Assembly (NCBI GenBank): GCA_029254025.1 | Contig: JAQWYK010000002.1 | Coordinates: forward strand, 124,001 to 188,000 | Source of the DNA: Crocinitomicaceae bacterium | GTDB lineage: Bacteria; Bacteroidota; Bacteroidia; Flavobacteriales_D; Crocinitomicaceae | Direction of reading: 5' to 3' | Length of the DNA stretch: 64,000 nt | Part shown: piece by piece, positions 36,112 to 45,279 of the stretch | Layout of the letters: each line of letters starts with the position of its first letter | How positions within the stretch are numbered: the first letter of the stretch is position 1 | Made by a program: the position numbers and the translations under genes | Notes under the pieces: generated by a model | Told to the model about the DNA's origin: nothing | The model's database searches: none | The model's input: only the letters and a program-made list of their open reading frames with translations

Positions 36112-38124
36112 TTATTTCTTCACAAATGACTGCCCGTATTTCTTACCATCTGTTGTTTCCACGATAAAGAAGTACAACCCCTCTTCAAGGTGCGCCACAT
36201 CAAATTCATTGGTATTCGTAGCGCCTTCCATAACAACTTGACCTAATTGAGATACAACGCAAATGCGCGTCATATTCAATACATCTAAATTTTCAGCATA
36301 CAAGACTTCAGTCGTCGGATTTGGAAATAGGATCACTGATTTTCCATCTTCTTCTAATAAACTCAACTGGTTGGTTCCTTCCACCATAATTATAGATTCA
36401 TTAATAGCTGGTGTTTGAATTACATCAATAATTCCTGAAGGCCATTTCACCAATACAGAATCAATTTCTGTTGCTTCACCAATTCCAAAATGAACATTCA
36501 TCGTAGACATATGACGGAAACCAATTCCGGATTGAACATCTCGAATTTGTTTTCCCCAAGGCCCATAAAGCTCAACGCGTGCGCCAATACCTTGACTGTT
36601 ACTTTGAATTCCTTGAAGATTCACTTTAATCCAGTTATTATCATTCCCATCATTAAAGTAAATCGTGCTTCCAGACTGCACATCTAGAAAACCATCATCG
36701 TTTAAATCACCTACTGCACCAACACCAAAAGGGTATACCGAAGGGCCGAACGTCAAATCTCCATTATTAAACATGATTTTATTTCCTCCTCCCATCACAT
36801 CTGCATATCCATCGTTATCGAAATCAAATGAAATATGCTCTATGCTTAAGCTTTCATTCAAATCCCATCCTGAGCCAGCTGTGATGTCCTCAAAAGTTCC
36901 ATCTCCGAGATTGCGCATGAACTTATGAGTACCGTCTGCAGTAGAACTTGCACCTACAAGTGCATCCATCAATCCATCGTTGTCGTAATCATTCCAGGCG
37001 GAAGACCAAGTTTGAACGGAGTCTGCCATATTTGAACCTATTGACACATCTGTAAACACACCATTTCCGTCATTCCTATGCAACTCGTTAATCTTTGCTG
37101 TAGTTTGACCTCCACGGCATTTGGCAATAAACAAATCTGGATCACCATCGTTGTCATAATCTACCCAAATTGAACCATAATTCCCACCATTTGGATGGTC
37201 ACCCATACCTCCTTGGTTGTGTGACAAATTACCAAATCCATCATTGATGTAAAAAACATTTGGTTGTACATCATGACAAACAAAAGCATCTAAATGCCCA
37301 TCATTATTGATATCAATAAAGTTACTGCGTTGAGAGAACACATATTCGTTACCAGACACCTCTTCAAAAGCCGTACCCGTTGCATTTGCACGCATGAAGG
37401 TCACTCCGCTTCCCCCGCCATACAAAATATCACTAAATCCATTTTTATCATAATCTGCAATCGCAATACTCCATGTAGGAAGAAAATCCGCAAGATCTGT
37501 GGCAATGGTTACAGGTGTAAAACCACCCGTGGCTTCCTGATAATGAATTTGAATTTCACCTTCTGATACAGTTACGATATCATCTAAAAAATCGCCATTC
37601 ATGTCTGCAACGGCTAACTTATAAGCTCCTCCCATCGTAGGGATAAATTCAGGTGTAAATGTAAGACCTGGAACTGGAGGTGTTACCGGCGGTGTCTCTG
37701 TAAGTTCAAAATCAAATCCATTGCTGTCCCAGCGATTGTCAAAGGCAATGTAATAGGTCGTCCCCTGCTCTACCTGAAAAGAGGCCACGGACAAAAATCC
37801 GCTTCCTCCGTCGTCATCCCCAGCATGACATGAGAATGCTCCGCAAGACCCTGTGTATACATGAAAACGAGTATCTCTTCCTGTGTTTACGGGTAAATCT
37901 GTGGTTACTGTTAGGGTGTAATCTGCTGTTGGTGTGTAGGTATACCATTCGCCAGCCGTGGCCCCAGTCCCATTAGCGGCACAAATAAGGGCTGGAACCT
38001 CTGTTCCGTCAACAGCGCTAATCGTATGCAATCCTGCTGTAATAGGTAGCGCAGTAGCGCAGGTGTTTTGTGCAAATGCATTGAAGGATAAACCTGCTAA
38101 TAATAACGTGTAAATTTTGTTCAT
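36112..38124 (-). CDS. Secreted FG-GAP/VCBS repeat protein with UnbV-like domain and T9SS type A signal
   Basis: Exported protein of 670 residues. The start at 38124 gives a signal peptide (MNKIYTLLLAGLSFNAFAQ). Residues 20-170 form a carbohydrate/bPP-type beta domain with several Cys. Residues 185-470 are FG-GAP/VCBS repeats, each with a calcium-binding DxDxDG-like loop (DYDNDGDPD, DYDNDGLMD, DFDNDGYAD). Residues 500-580 resemble an ASPIC/UnbV domain (GIGARVELYG, WPSGIIDVIQ). The end is a T9SS type A sorting domain (FPNPTTEVLYAEN ... EEGLYFFIV). It sits 10 bp downstream of the diheme cytochrome gene, so they form one operon. Confidence 0.9.
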   Translation of the reverse strand: MNKIYTLLLAGLSFNAFAQNTCATALPITAGLHTISAVDGTEVPALICAANGTGATAGEWYTYTPTADYTLTVTTDLPVNTGRDTRFHVYTGSCGAFSCHAGDDDGGSGFLSVASFQVEQGTTYYIAFDNRWDSNGFDFELTETPPVTPPVPGLTFTPEFIPTMGGAYKLAVADMNGDFLDDIVTVSEGEIQIHYQEATGGFTPVTIATDLADFLPTWSIAIADYDKNGFSDILYGGGSGVTFMRANATGTAFEEVSGNEYVFSQRSNFIDINNDGHLDAFVCHDVQPNVFYINDGFGNLSHNQGGMGDHPNGGNYGSIWVDYDNDGDPDLFIAKCRGGQTTAKINELHRNDGNGVFTDVSIGSNMADSVQTWSSAWNDYDNDGLMDALVGASSTADGTHKFMRNLGDGTFEDITAGSGWDLNESLSIEHISFDFDNDGYADVMGGGNKIMFNNGDLTFGPSVYPFGVGAVGDLNDDGFLDVQSGSTIYFNDGNDNNWIKVNLQGIQSNSQGIGARVELYGPWGKQIRDVQSGIGFRHMSTMNVHFGIGEATEIDSVLVKWPSGIIDVIQTPAINESIIMVEGTNQLSLLEEDGKSVILFPNPTTEVLYAENLDVLNMTRICVVSQLGQVVMEGATNTNEFDVAHLEEGLYFFIVETTDGKKYGQSFVKK

Positions 38125-38134
38125 AGTATAGGGT

Positions 38135-39229
38135 TTAGTTACAATCTGTTTTTGAGTTGATCCAGTCTTCGAGTAGTTGTACTCCTTCTTCGTGGACCAA
38201 AGTTCTTCCAAGTAAAGGCATTCGAGTGTTTTCATCCGTTGAATTCAACCTGAAATGCATAACTGATCGGTTAATATTACTGGGAGTTATAATATTTGTT
38301 AAAGCAGTATTAATGAATTCATCTGGCTCAACACACAATCCCATATTCTCTGGGTCGTCTGTTTCGGAAAAAGCAAGGCGAATCGGTCGATAATCACAAT
38401 GTGAATCTAGACGATGACAATGCGCACAGTTAATGTCCAGATAAGAACGGATGCGCAAATCCAGTGCCTGTGTTGGATCGGAATAATCTACTGTACTAAT
38501 AATTGTTGCAGGCAGCGAGTTTTCCAGGTAACCCACTTGGATAAGTTTTTGAAGTTGATTCATGCTTCCATCGGCATAGTTATAGTCCACGTTCAAGTTT
38601 TGAGGCTTTAAGCCTATTGGAATTGGAATGCTATTGCTCTTGTGGCAGATTAGGCACTCGACATCGGAAGGGATGCGGTAATTGGTAGATTTCTGAACGC
38701 CATTTTGAAGCCAAGCAATTTGCTGATAACTTCCGTCCATCTCTAAATAAGCTTCCGATTGGTCTTCGTTCCAGACGTATTCAGCAAATATCCATCCGCC
38801 GGACTTTTTGATCATCACGCGTGTTTCGAGTATACGAGTTGCACCATCAGGCAACATGTTTTCGTAATAAAAACTCTTTATCAAAGCAGTTCCAACAGGG
38901 AATTCGAGTAACTCACTGTCTGTAAAATAAGTCGCTTTAGCTCCAGCTGGCATCCAAACAAATCGTTTTTTTAACGCGTAGTCTGTAAACAATGAAGACG
39001 CTGGTGCATAGGGAATAACCCCTGAAGCAGGGTATTGATCTTTTAGTTCTCCATCAAAAAAACGGTATTCAGAAAGTGTGGCATAAGGCACTGCAGTCAA
39101 ATCAACGGAAACCCCAGAAGGCATTGGAACTGGAGAAATTAATTCGTCTTTAGAGCACGAGGGAGTAACTAGCAACACCATTGTTGCAATAGAAAGTACG
39201 ACTGCTTGAATAAATTTTGTTCGTTTCAT
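38135..39229 (-). CDS. Diheme c-type cytochrome lipoprotein (HNE_0200/SO2930-like)
   Basis: Predicted lipoprotein of 364 residues (signal peptide ending LVTPSC, start 39229). Two heme-binding CxxCH motifs are present: CLICH near residue 195 and CAHCH near residue 270. The surrounding sequence resembles the HNE_0200/SO2930 family of diheme proteins, which are surface or periplasmic redox proteins of unclear role. The Cys at the lipobox would anchor it to a membrane. It precedes an FG-GAP/UnbV T9SS protein; the same association of cytochrome-like and UnbV-like proteins is seen in other Bacteroidota (from memory). No partner oxidase is nearby. Confidence 0.87.
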   Translation of the reverse strand: MKRTKFIQAVVLSIATMVLLVTPSCSKDELISPVPMPSGVSVDLTAVPYATLSEYRFFDGELKDQYPASGVIPYAPASSLFTDYALKKRFVWMPAGAKATYFTDSELLEFPVGTALIKSFYYENMLPDGATRILETRVMIKKSGGWIFAEYVWNEDQSEAYLEMDGSYQQIAWLQNGVQKSTNYRIPSDVECLICHKSNSIPIPIGLKPQNLNVDYNYADGSMNQLQKLIQVGYLENSLPATIISTVDYSDPTQALDLRIRSYLDINCAHCHRLDSHCDYRPIRLAFSETDDPENMGLCVEPDEFINTALTNIITPSNINRSVMHFRLNSTDENTRMPLLGRTLVHEEGVQLLEDWINSKTDCN

Positions 39230-39423
39230 AATCCCATTACAGAAGCAATTTACAGAAATTAATTGAATGTCCAATTGTTTCAGTTAAAAAGCGACGAAAT
39301 GTGTGGTCAAAACTAGAGTGGAGACGTGTCAAATTATTATTTTCAACAGGCAGGAGAACATTCTTTCAATCATATTTACGATATTTAACCCCTCAAACAA
39401 TTTGTCCAATTGACATCGACATT

Positions 39424-40965
39424 ATGGAATTGAATCAAAAACTGGTAGAAAAGCGAAAAGACTCCCAATTAGGAGGGGGAGAAAAGCGGATTGCTGGACA
39501 ACATAGTAAAGGAAAGCTTACTGCACGTGAACGCATTGAATTGTTATTGGACGAAAACTCCTTTCAAGAATTAGGAATGTTTGTTGAACATCGATCTACA
39601 AGTTTTGGGTTGGAGAATCAAAAAATTCCTGGTGACGGAGTAGTTACGGGATATGGAACCATTCATGGAAGACCTATTTACGTGTTCTCTCAAGATTTCA
39701 CGGTTTTAGGCGGTTCACTTTCAGAAACCCATGCAGAGAAGATTTGCAAAATAATGGACCTAGCCATGAAGAATCAAACCCCTGTCATCGGTTTAAATGA
39801 TTCTGGTGGTGCACGCATTCAAGAAGGTGTCGTTTCCCTAGCAGGATATGCTGATATTTTCTATCGGAACACCAAGGCCTCTGGGTTTATTCCTCAAATC
39901 AGTGTTGTTATGGGGCCGTGTGCTGGTGGTGCCGTTTACAGTCCCGCTCTAACGGACTTCATCTTTATGGTAGAGGACACGTCATATATGTTTGTAACTG
40001 GACCTAATGTTGTGAAAACGGTTACGCATGAGGAAGTAACCTCGGAAGACCTAGGAGGTGCTAAAGCACATGCTGAAAAGTCGGGAGTAAACCATTTCAC
40101 TAGTCCTAATGACGTTACGGTACTCAAAGAAGTCCGTGATTTGTTGTCCTACTTACCGCAAAACTGCAATGCTCTAGCACCACATACTTCATCCTTCAGT
40201 TTTGACAAAAATAAACTCGATCGAATTGAAACAATTCTTCCAGAAAATGCGAATCTGCCTTATGACATTCGTGAAGTAATTGATTGTGTCATTGATGATA
40301 ACTCATTTCGAGAAGTACATAAAGATTATGCCACAAACATTGTCGTTGGATTTGCACGTATAGAGGGAAGAACAGTTGGTGTTGTCGCCAATCAACCAAT
40401 TTCACTAGCAGGTGTCCTCGATATTAATTCTTCTCGCAAAGGAGCCCGATTTGTTCGTTTCTGTGATGCATTCAACATTCCTTTGCTCACTTTCGAAGAC
40501 GTCCCAGGATTTTTACCGGGTACGGATCAAGAATGGAACGGTATCATTGTACATGGAGCAAAATTACTCTATGCCTTCAGCGAAGCAACTGTTCCAAGAA
40601 TCACAATCATTACACGCAAAGCATACGGAGGTGCTTTTGATGTAATGAATTCAAAAAACATCGGTGCAGACCTAAATTTCGCATGGCCTACGGCTGAAAT
40701 TGCCGTAATGGGAGCAAAAGGTGCTGCAGAGATTATTTTTAAGCGTGAAATCGCTGAAGCAACAGACGCTGAGGCAAAATGGAAAGAAAAAGAACAGGAA
40801 TATGCCGATCTCTTTGCGAATCCTTACCGTGCCGCCGAACGTGGTATCATCGATGATGTAATTCTTCCTTCAGAAACGCGTGCGAAAGTAATTGCAGCGT
40901 TTAAAATGTTGGAAAATAAACGTGAGGAGGTTCCCGCTAAGAAACATGGAAATATTCCACTGTAA
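39424..40965 (+). CDS. Acyl-CoA carboxylase, carboxyltransferase beta subunit (propionyl-CoA type)
   Basis: Biotin-dependent carboxyltransferase of 513 residues, start 39424 ([14 protein letters not shown]); the longer frame upstream is unsupported. The two crotonase-like halves are seen, with the first oxyanion-hole region [40 protein letters not shown] and, in the C-terminal half, [32 protein letters not shown]. The pattern matches PccB/MmdA. It would carboxylate propionyl-CoA, or decarboxylate methylmalonyl-CoA, together with biotin-carrying subunits encoded elsewhere. No alpha subunit is adjacent. In Flavobacteria this gene often occurs singly. Confidence 0.92.
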   Translation: MELNQKLVEKRKDSQLGGGEKRIAGQHSKGKLTARERIELLLDENSFQELGMFVEHRSTSFGLENQKIPGDGVVTGYGTIHGRPIYVFSQDFTVLGGSLSETHAEKICKIMDLAMKNQTPVIGLNDSGGARIQEGVVSLAGYADIFYRNTKASGFIPQISVVMGPCAGGAVYSPALTDFIFMVEDTSYMFVTGPNVVKTVTHEEVTSEDLGGAKAHAEKSGVNHFTSPNDVTVLKEVRDLLSYLPQNCNALAPHTSSFSFDKNKLDRIETILPENANLPYDIREVIDCVIDDNSFREVHKDYATNIVVGFARIEGRTVGVVANQPISLAGVLDINSSRKGARFVRFCDAFNIPLLTFEDVPGFLPGTDQEWNGIIVHGAKLLYAFSEATVPRITIITRKAYGGAFDVMNSKNIGADLNFAWPTAEIAVMGAKGAAEIIFKREIAEATDAEAKWKEKEQEYADLFANPYRAAERGIIDDVILPSETRAKVIAAFKMLENKREEVPAKKHGNIPL

Positions 40966-41048
40966 GTAATTAGGTTAAAAAGGTTGAAGGTTCCAAGTTG
41001 TTTGGAATCTTGAAGCATACAACACTTTACGCCAAACTCTTTTAAAGA

Positions 41049-42266
41049 TTACCTCTTAGCGTTTTTCTCGACCAAATATTTGGTAGGTAGGTATGAGGCT
41101 AAAAAGCCGAGTGCTGAGACTGCTAAAAGAATGAAAAAAGCATCGGACCAAGTTGTTTTCATTGGGAAGAATTCACCCCCTGAATTCGGCATTTCTAGTA
41201 TCCCAAAATAAATTTGGGAAAAGGTAATCAAGTATCCCAACAATAAACCAATTGCAATTCCTCTTCCACTAATAAGAAGTCCTTCAAAAAAGAAAATTTG
41301 AAATACAGTCTTTTTTGTTGCTCCCATTGCGTACAAGGTTGAAATATCCTTTTTCTTTTCAACAAATAACATCGCCAATGAGGCTATCAGATTAAAAGAG
41401 GAGAGAATGAAAATAAAAATCAAAATAAAGAAAACAATTAGGCGCTCAGATTGACTAGTTTTAAAAATTAACTCATTCTGCTCAAAGTTCGTCTTAACCT
41501 CAAAGTCTTCTCCCAAGATCGCTTGAATCCGTTGTTTTAGCGATGGCAAATGTTCGCCTTCTCGTGCTGCTACGAATAATGCAGTTATATCGGTTTCATA
41601 CTGCAGTAACTCATTCGCCAAGGCGTAGGGAATGACCACATATTGGTAGTTGACTTCTCGATTATAATTTACCCGACAAGCTGCCTCCACTACCCTAATG
41701 TTCAAGGGGTTTTTACCCGGTCTAATTTTTCCTTCTCTCAATGGTACATGGAATGTAACCAGTTCACGACTGAAGTCATTAGAGGGAATGTATCCATCCA
41801 ACTTGTCCAACAAACCCGCGCCAAAAATAGCCAGCGGTACCTCCCCATCCGAAAGGGATAATTCGCCATCGATGAGGTGCTCCTCCATTTTCGCCATTTT
41901 CAAAAATGTAGAATCTACCCCCAACATTTTAGCATGTACCCACTTCTGTTCATGCTTGAGTATCACTACCTCTTCCAACGCTCGGGAAATATTCTGGACA
42001 CCCGTTACCGATTCCAGTGCTTCTATATTAATAATGTCTTGATTGAAGGTTTTTGCTTTTGCCGAACGTATCGTGATATCGGGATCAAAATCGCTGTAAA
42101 GCTTTATGACCATGTCTTCAATCCCATTAAAGGCAGAGAGCAAGATGACGAGGGCTGCCGTAGAAATGGTTATACCAAAAACACTAATCATCGTGATTAG
42201 GTTAATGACATTTCTCGATTTTTTCGCTTTGAAATATCTTCGCGCTATGAAACGAGCGACATTCAT
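41049..42266 (-). CDS. ABC transporter permease of LolC/LolE-FtsX type
   Basis: Inner-membrane permease of 405 residues with the MacB/LolC layout: helix 1 at about 20-45, a large periplasmic domain (about 50-270), then three helices (about 280-400, FFILIFIFILSSFNLIASLAML and others). The start MNVARFIARRYFKAKKSRNVIN and the VEKKKDISTLYAMGATKKTV segment are typical of LolC/E-like proteins, which release lipoproteins from the inner membrane. It lies 3 bp after rbfA. The ATPase LolD is not in the window, so a different substrate cannot be excluded. Confidence 0.88.
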   Translation of the reverse strand: MNVARFIARRYFKAKKSRNVINLITMISVFGITISTAALVILLSAFNGIEDMVIKLYSDFDPDITIRSAKAKTFNQDIINIEALESVTGVQNISRALEEVVILKHEQKWVHAKMLGVDSTFLKMAKMEEHLIDGELSLSDGEVPLAIFGAGLLDKLDGYIPSNDFSRELVTFHVPLREGKIRPGKNPLNIRVVEAACRVNYNREVNYQYVVIPYALANELLQYETDITALFVAAREGEHLPSLKQRIQAILGEDFEVKTNFEQNELIFKTSQSERLIVFFILIFIFILSSFNLIASLAMLFVEKKKDISTLYAMGATKKTVFQIFFFEGLLISGRGIAIGLLLGYLITFSQIYFGILEMPNSGGEFFPMKTTWSDAFFILLAVSALGFLASYLPTKYLVEKNAKR

Positions 42267-42269
42267 AAA

Positions 42270-42602
42270 TTAACTCTTTAACAACTCGTCGATTTTCTCA
42301 GCATAATCCAAGGAATCATCAATCCGAAACTCAATATTTGGAATCTTCTTCATGTTGCTCAAACGAGCACCTACATCCTTTTTAATTTTGCTTTTGTGCT
42401 GATTAATATTTTGAAGTACCTCCTCCTTTGTAGGTCCGGCAAAAATACTGAGGTAAATTCGTGCCATACTTAAATCAGGAGTAACCCGCACAATAGTTGG
42501 CGTTACCATAGCCCCTAAGCAGTATTCACGGGCATTCCGCTGAAGAACTTGCGCCACTACTTCCTGAATAACATTTTCTATTCTGTTTTGTCTAATACTC
42601 AT
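42270..42602 (-). CDS. rbfA: Ribosome-binding factor A
   Basis: Small 30S maturation factor of 110 residues with a single KH-like fold. Recognisable blocks are RQNRIENVIQEVVAQVLQRN, VTPTIVRVTPDLSMARIYLS and IPNIEFRIDDSLDYAEKID. It assists 16S rRNA 5'-end processing and cold adaptation in other bacteria. The promoter -7 box lies only 5 bp before the ATG, suggesting a leaderless transcript. It is followed directly by the permease gene. Confidence 0.96.
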   Translation of the reverse strand: MSIRQNRIENVIQEVVAQVLQRNAREYCLGAMVTPTIVRVTPDLSMARIYLSIFAGPTKEEVLQNINQHKSKIKKDVGARLSNMKKIPNIEFRIDDSLDYAEKIDELLKS

Positions 42603-42607
42603 AGGGA

Positions 42608-42615
42608 CAAAGTTA
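42608..42615 (-). promoter_or_regulatory. -7 box immediately upstream of rbfA (leaderless candidate)
   Basis: Minus-strand TAACTTTG, an exact TAnnTTTG match, ends 5 bp before the rbfA ATG at 42602. Transcription would start at or next to the A of the ATG. No -33 TTG is seen at standard spacing. Confidence 0.45.
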
Positions 42616-42722
42616 CGGAAAGTTATTCTTTGGACACGTCATCCCCTTGATATTAATACTTTCAATGGGAATGGAGTCTTGTGTATTACGCCAGAAAAAG
42701 CAACACATAACGGATTTAAATT

Positions 42723-42730
42723 TATCTTTG
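42723..42730 (+). promoter_or_regulatory. -7 box immediately upstream of the MsbA-like gene
   Basis: TATCTTTG is an exact TAnnTTTG match ending 7 bp before the ATG at 42738, so the 5' leader would be absent or a few bases long. No TTG at the usual -33 distance. Confidence 0.45.
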
Positions 42731-42737
42731 TTTCGAT

Positions 42738-44573
42738 ATGAAACAATTCCTAAGCATAGTTCACGCAACTTTCAGATACCGCTGGAGAGCATTGGCTACT
42801 ATCCTATTTAACCTGTTATTTGTTGTATTCAACTTACTTTCGCTTGTTTTATTTGTGCCTTTTCTTCAAGTAATTTTTCCGACAGGAGAACAAGAACGGT
42901 TAACTGAACCCCTCTTAAAAGGTGAAGGTGTAGATGCTTATTTAGAATACTTAAAAAATCAATACAACTTTTTCATGCAAACGATGGTCGACAATGACCC
43001 AAAAGAAGCGCTCTTGTTTGTGTGCGTGTCAGTAGTCATTTCATTTTTCCTAAAAAACGTCTTTCGTTATATGGCCATCTACCAGTTATCTGAGCTTAGA
43101 CTTGCTGTGGTGCGAGATTACCGAGATGAGCTCTTCAAAAAATCCATGCGTCTCCCTATGTCTTTTTTTACAGAAGAAAAGAAAGGCGATTTAATGGCGC
43201 GCATGAACAGTGACGTAATGGAAATTGATTTAGGAGTTGTTGCTGTTTTAGAGCTTCTTTTTAGAGATCCGATTTCTGTGATTATTACACTTTCTGTTCT
43301 GATTTATTGGAGTTTACCACTTACGCTTTTTTCCCTCATATTACTGCCGCTTTCAGCGTTTGTGATTTCTCGCATAGGAAAAAGTTTGAAGCGAACTGCC
43401 ACAAAAGGTCAAGAACAAATGGGGGTTTTATATTCGTTTTTGGATGAATACTTAGGAGGAATTAGAATTGTAAAAGCCTTTAATGCGTCAAGCGATGCAA
43501 TAAAGAAATTCGGAAAAATCAACTTACACCAACAGCAACTTCATACACGCACCTTAAGAAAAAGAGACCTTAGCTCTCCGTTGAATGAGTTCCTTGGGGC
43601 AATCGTAATGGTGATTATTGTTTGGTATGGAGGAAGTATGATTCTTGACAACGCCAGCGGAGACTTTCAAGGACAAGAATTTATTGGTTTTATCATCGTC
43701 TTTTCACAATTACTTGTTCCCATTCAAAATATCGCAAAAAACTCAGCCAACCTAAGTAAAGCTCGAGTTTCACAGGATCGTATCGAAGAGATTTTACATG
43801 CTGACGAGGTGATCACAGACCCGGCTCAACCATTAAAAATTTCCACGGTATTTGAACGTATCGTATTTGACAAAGTTTCTTTTGCCTACCGTAACGAACC
43901 CGTTCTTAATAATATTAGCTTTGAAATCGAACGAGGAAAGACTGTTGCATTAGTCGGTGAATCAGGAAGCGGAAAGTCCACTATTGCAGATTTATTACCT
44001 CGCTTTTATGATGTTACCCAAGGAACGATTCGATTTGACAATATCCCTGTAAAAGAAGTAAGACTCCACGACCTTCGAGAACACGTAGGAATAGTAAGTC
44101 AAGAGTCTATCTTATTCAATGATACTGTACTCAGTAATATCTCTTTTGGAATGGAAGGCGTTTCGGAAGATGAGGTTATTCAAGCTGCCAAGGTTGCAAA
44201 TGCGCATTCATTTATTAGCCAACTCGAAAATGGTTATTACACCATAATTGGAGAACGAGGAAATAAGCTTTCTGGAGGACAAAAACAACGCTTAAGCATT
44301 GCTAGAGCAGTCTTGAAAAATCCAGCAATTATGATTCTAGATGAAGCCACCTCTGCACTGGATACAGAAAGTGAAAAATTAGTGCAAGATGCCCTGGAAA
44401 ATCTAATGAAAAACAGAACCTCATTGGTTATTGCTCACCGTCTAAGCACCATCAAAAATGCCGACCTAATCTTGGTGTTGAGCAAGGGAGAAATTGTTGA
44501 ACGAGGAACCCATGATGAACTATTTGAGCGGAAAGGAACCTACTATAAATTGTGTACCATGCAAGGAGTTTAA
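42738..44573 (+). CDS. ABC exporter, MsbA-like half-transporter
   Basis: Membrane exporter of 611 residues with N-terminal six-helix domain (about 1-345) fused to an ATPase domain (about 370-611). ATPase motifs are complete: Walker A GESGSGKS, Q-loop VSQESILFND, signature LSGGQ, Walker B AIMILDEATSALD and H-loop AHRLS. It works as a homodimer. The family includes lipid A flippase MsbA and multidrug exporters; the sequence alone does not tell which. A long cytoplasm/periplasm loop (residues 50-100) follows the first helix. Confidence 0.92.
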   Translation: MKQFLSIVHATFRYRWRALATILFNLLFVVFNLLSLVLFVPFLQVIFPTGEQERLTEPLLKGEGVDAYLEYLKNQYNFFMQTMVDNDPKEALLFVCVSVVISFFLKNVFRYMAIYQLSELRLAVVRDYRDELFKKSMRLPMSFFTEEKKGDLMARMNSDVMEIDLGVVAVLELLFRDPISVIITLSVLIYWSLPLTLFSLILLPLSAFVISRIGKSLKRTATKGQEQMGVLYSFLDEYLGGIRIVKAFNASSDAIKKFGKINLHQQQLHTRTLRKRDLSSPLNEFLGAIVMVIIVWYGGSMILDNASGDFQGQEFIGFIIVFSQLLVPIQNIAKNSANLSKARVSQDRIEEILHADEVITDPAQPLKISTVFERIVFDKVSFAYRNEPVLNNISFEIERGKTVALVGESGSGKSTIADLLPRFYDVTQGTIRFDNIPVKEVRLHDLREHVGIVSQESILFNDTVLSNISFGMEGVSEDEVIQAAKVANAHSFISQLENGYYTIIGERGNKLSGGQKQRLSIARAVLKNPAIMILDEATSALDTESEKLVQDALENLMKNRTSLVIAHRLSTIKNADLILVLSKGEIVERGTHDELFERKGTYYKLCTMQGV

Positions 44574-44629
44574 TTGGAAATAACAATACTAAATCTAAGC
44601 AGCTATCGTTAATGTTTAAAATTACTAAT

Positions 44630-45163
44630 ATGAAAAAGATATTCCACTTATTTGTTATTGCCGCCTTATCTTTCGTTCAGTCGGCTACTGGCCAGGGCTC
44701 ACCCGAAGAAGTTTTGGACTCAAAACCAACCTTCAAACATGCTTTAGGAATGCACGCCGGAGCTGTTACAGGTCTCGGGTTTTCGTATCGATATGCTCCC
44801 AAAAAATGGGGAATACAAGTAACAGGTATTCCGATCTTTAATGCTGGAAATATCTTTGCAAGTACCGCGGCTTCCGTTCAGTACAAATTCAAATCACACG
44901 ATAAAGTTGATTTGTTTACATACGTAGGTGTTCACAATATTTATGAACGTTCTGAATATTATTATGGTTATTATGAACCCTTTGATGGCTATGATGCCGT
45001 ATATACAAACAATACTCTCACAGCAGGATTTGGTGCCGGTCTAAATATTCATTTGTTAGAAGTGATTCAACTTAGCGTGCAAGCAGGATATGGTCTATAT
45101 GACTTGTCCGGTTCTATTTCCACGAATCTTACTGGTGAAATTGGCGTCTATTATCGCTTTTAA
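44630..45163 (+). CDS. Small outer-membrane beta-barrel candidate
   Basis: Protein of 177 residues with a signal peptide (MKKIFHLFVIAALSFVQSATGQ) fixing the start at 44630. The mature part alternates hydrophobic and polar residues and has Tyr/Phe/Gly-rich strands (FSYRYAPKKWGIQV, YERSEYYYGYYEPF, GVYYRF ending in Phe), as in small eight-strand barrels such as OmpX/OmpW. Ending in an aromatic residue fits recognition by BAM. I do not recognise a named family. It lies 56 bp after the ABC exporter and could share its transcript. Confidence 0.75.
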   Translation: MKKIFHLFVIAALSFVQSATGQGSPEEVLDSKPTFKHALGMHAGAVTGLGFSYRYAPKKWGIQVTGIPIFNAGNIFASTAASVQYKFKSHDKVDLFTYVGVHNIYERSEYYYGYYEPFDGYDAVYTNNTLTAGFGAGLNIHLLEVIQLSVQAGYGLYDLSGSISTNLTGEIGVYYRF

Positions 45164-45279
45164 TCTTTAGGGGGTTATTCTAGATGTGAACATTCGTTAA
45201 CAAATCTTACTTTTAATAAATTAGGCGCGAATATTGGCTCGATTATTAGCATATTTGTACTCTTAATTTATGGAATATT

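Noticed and set aside
40991-41007. TTCCAA/TTGGAA inverted repeat after the acyl-CoA carboxylase gene
   Set aside because: Six-base stem without a T run on either side; too weak to call a terminator.
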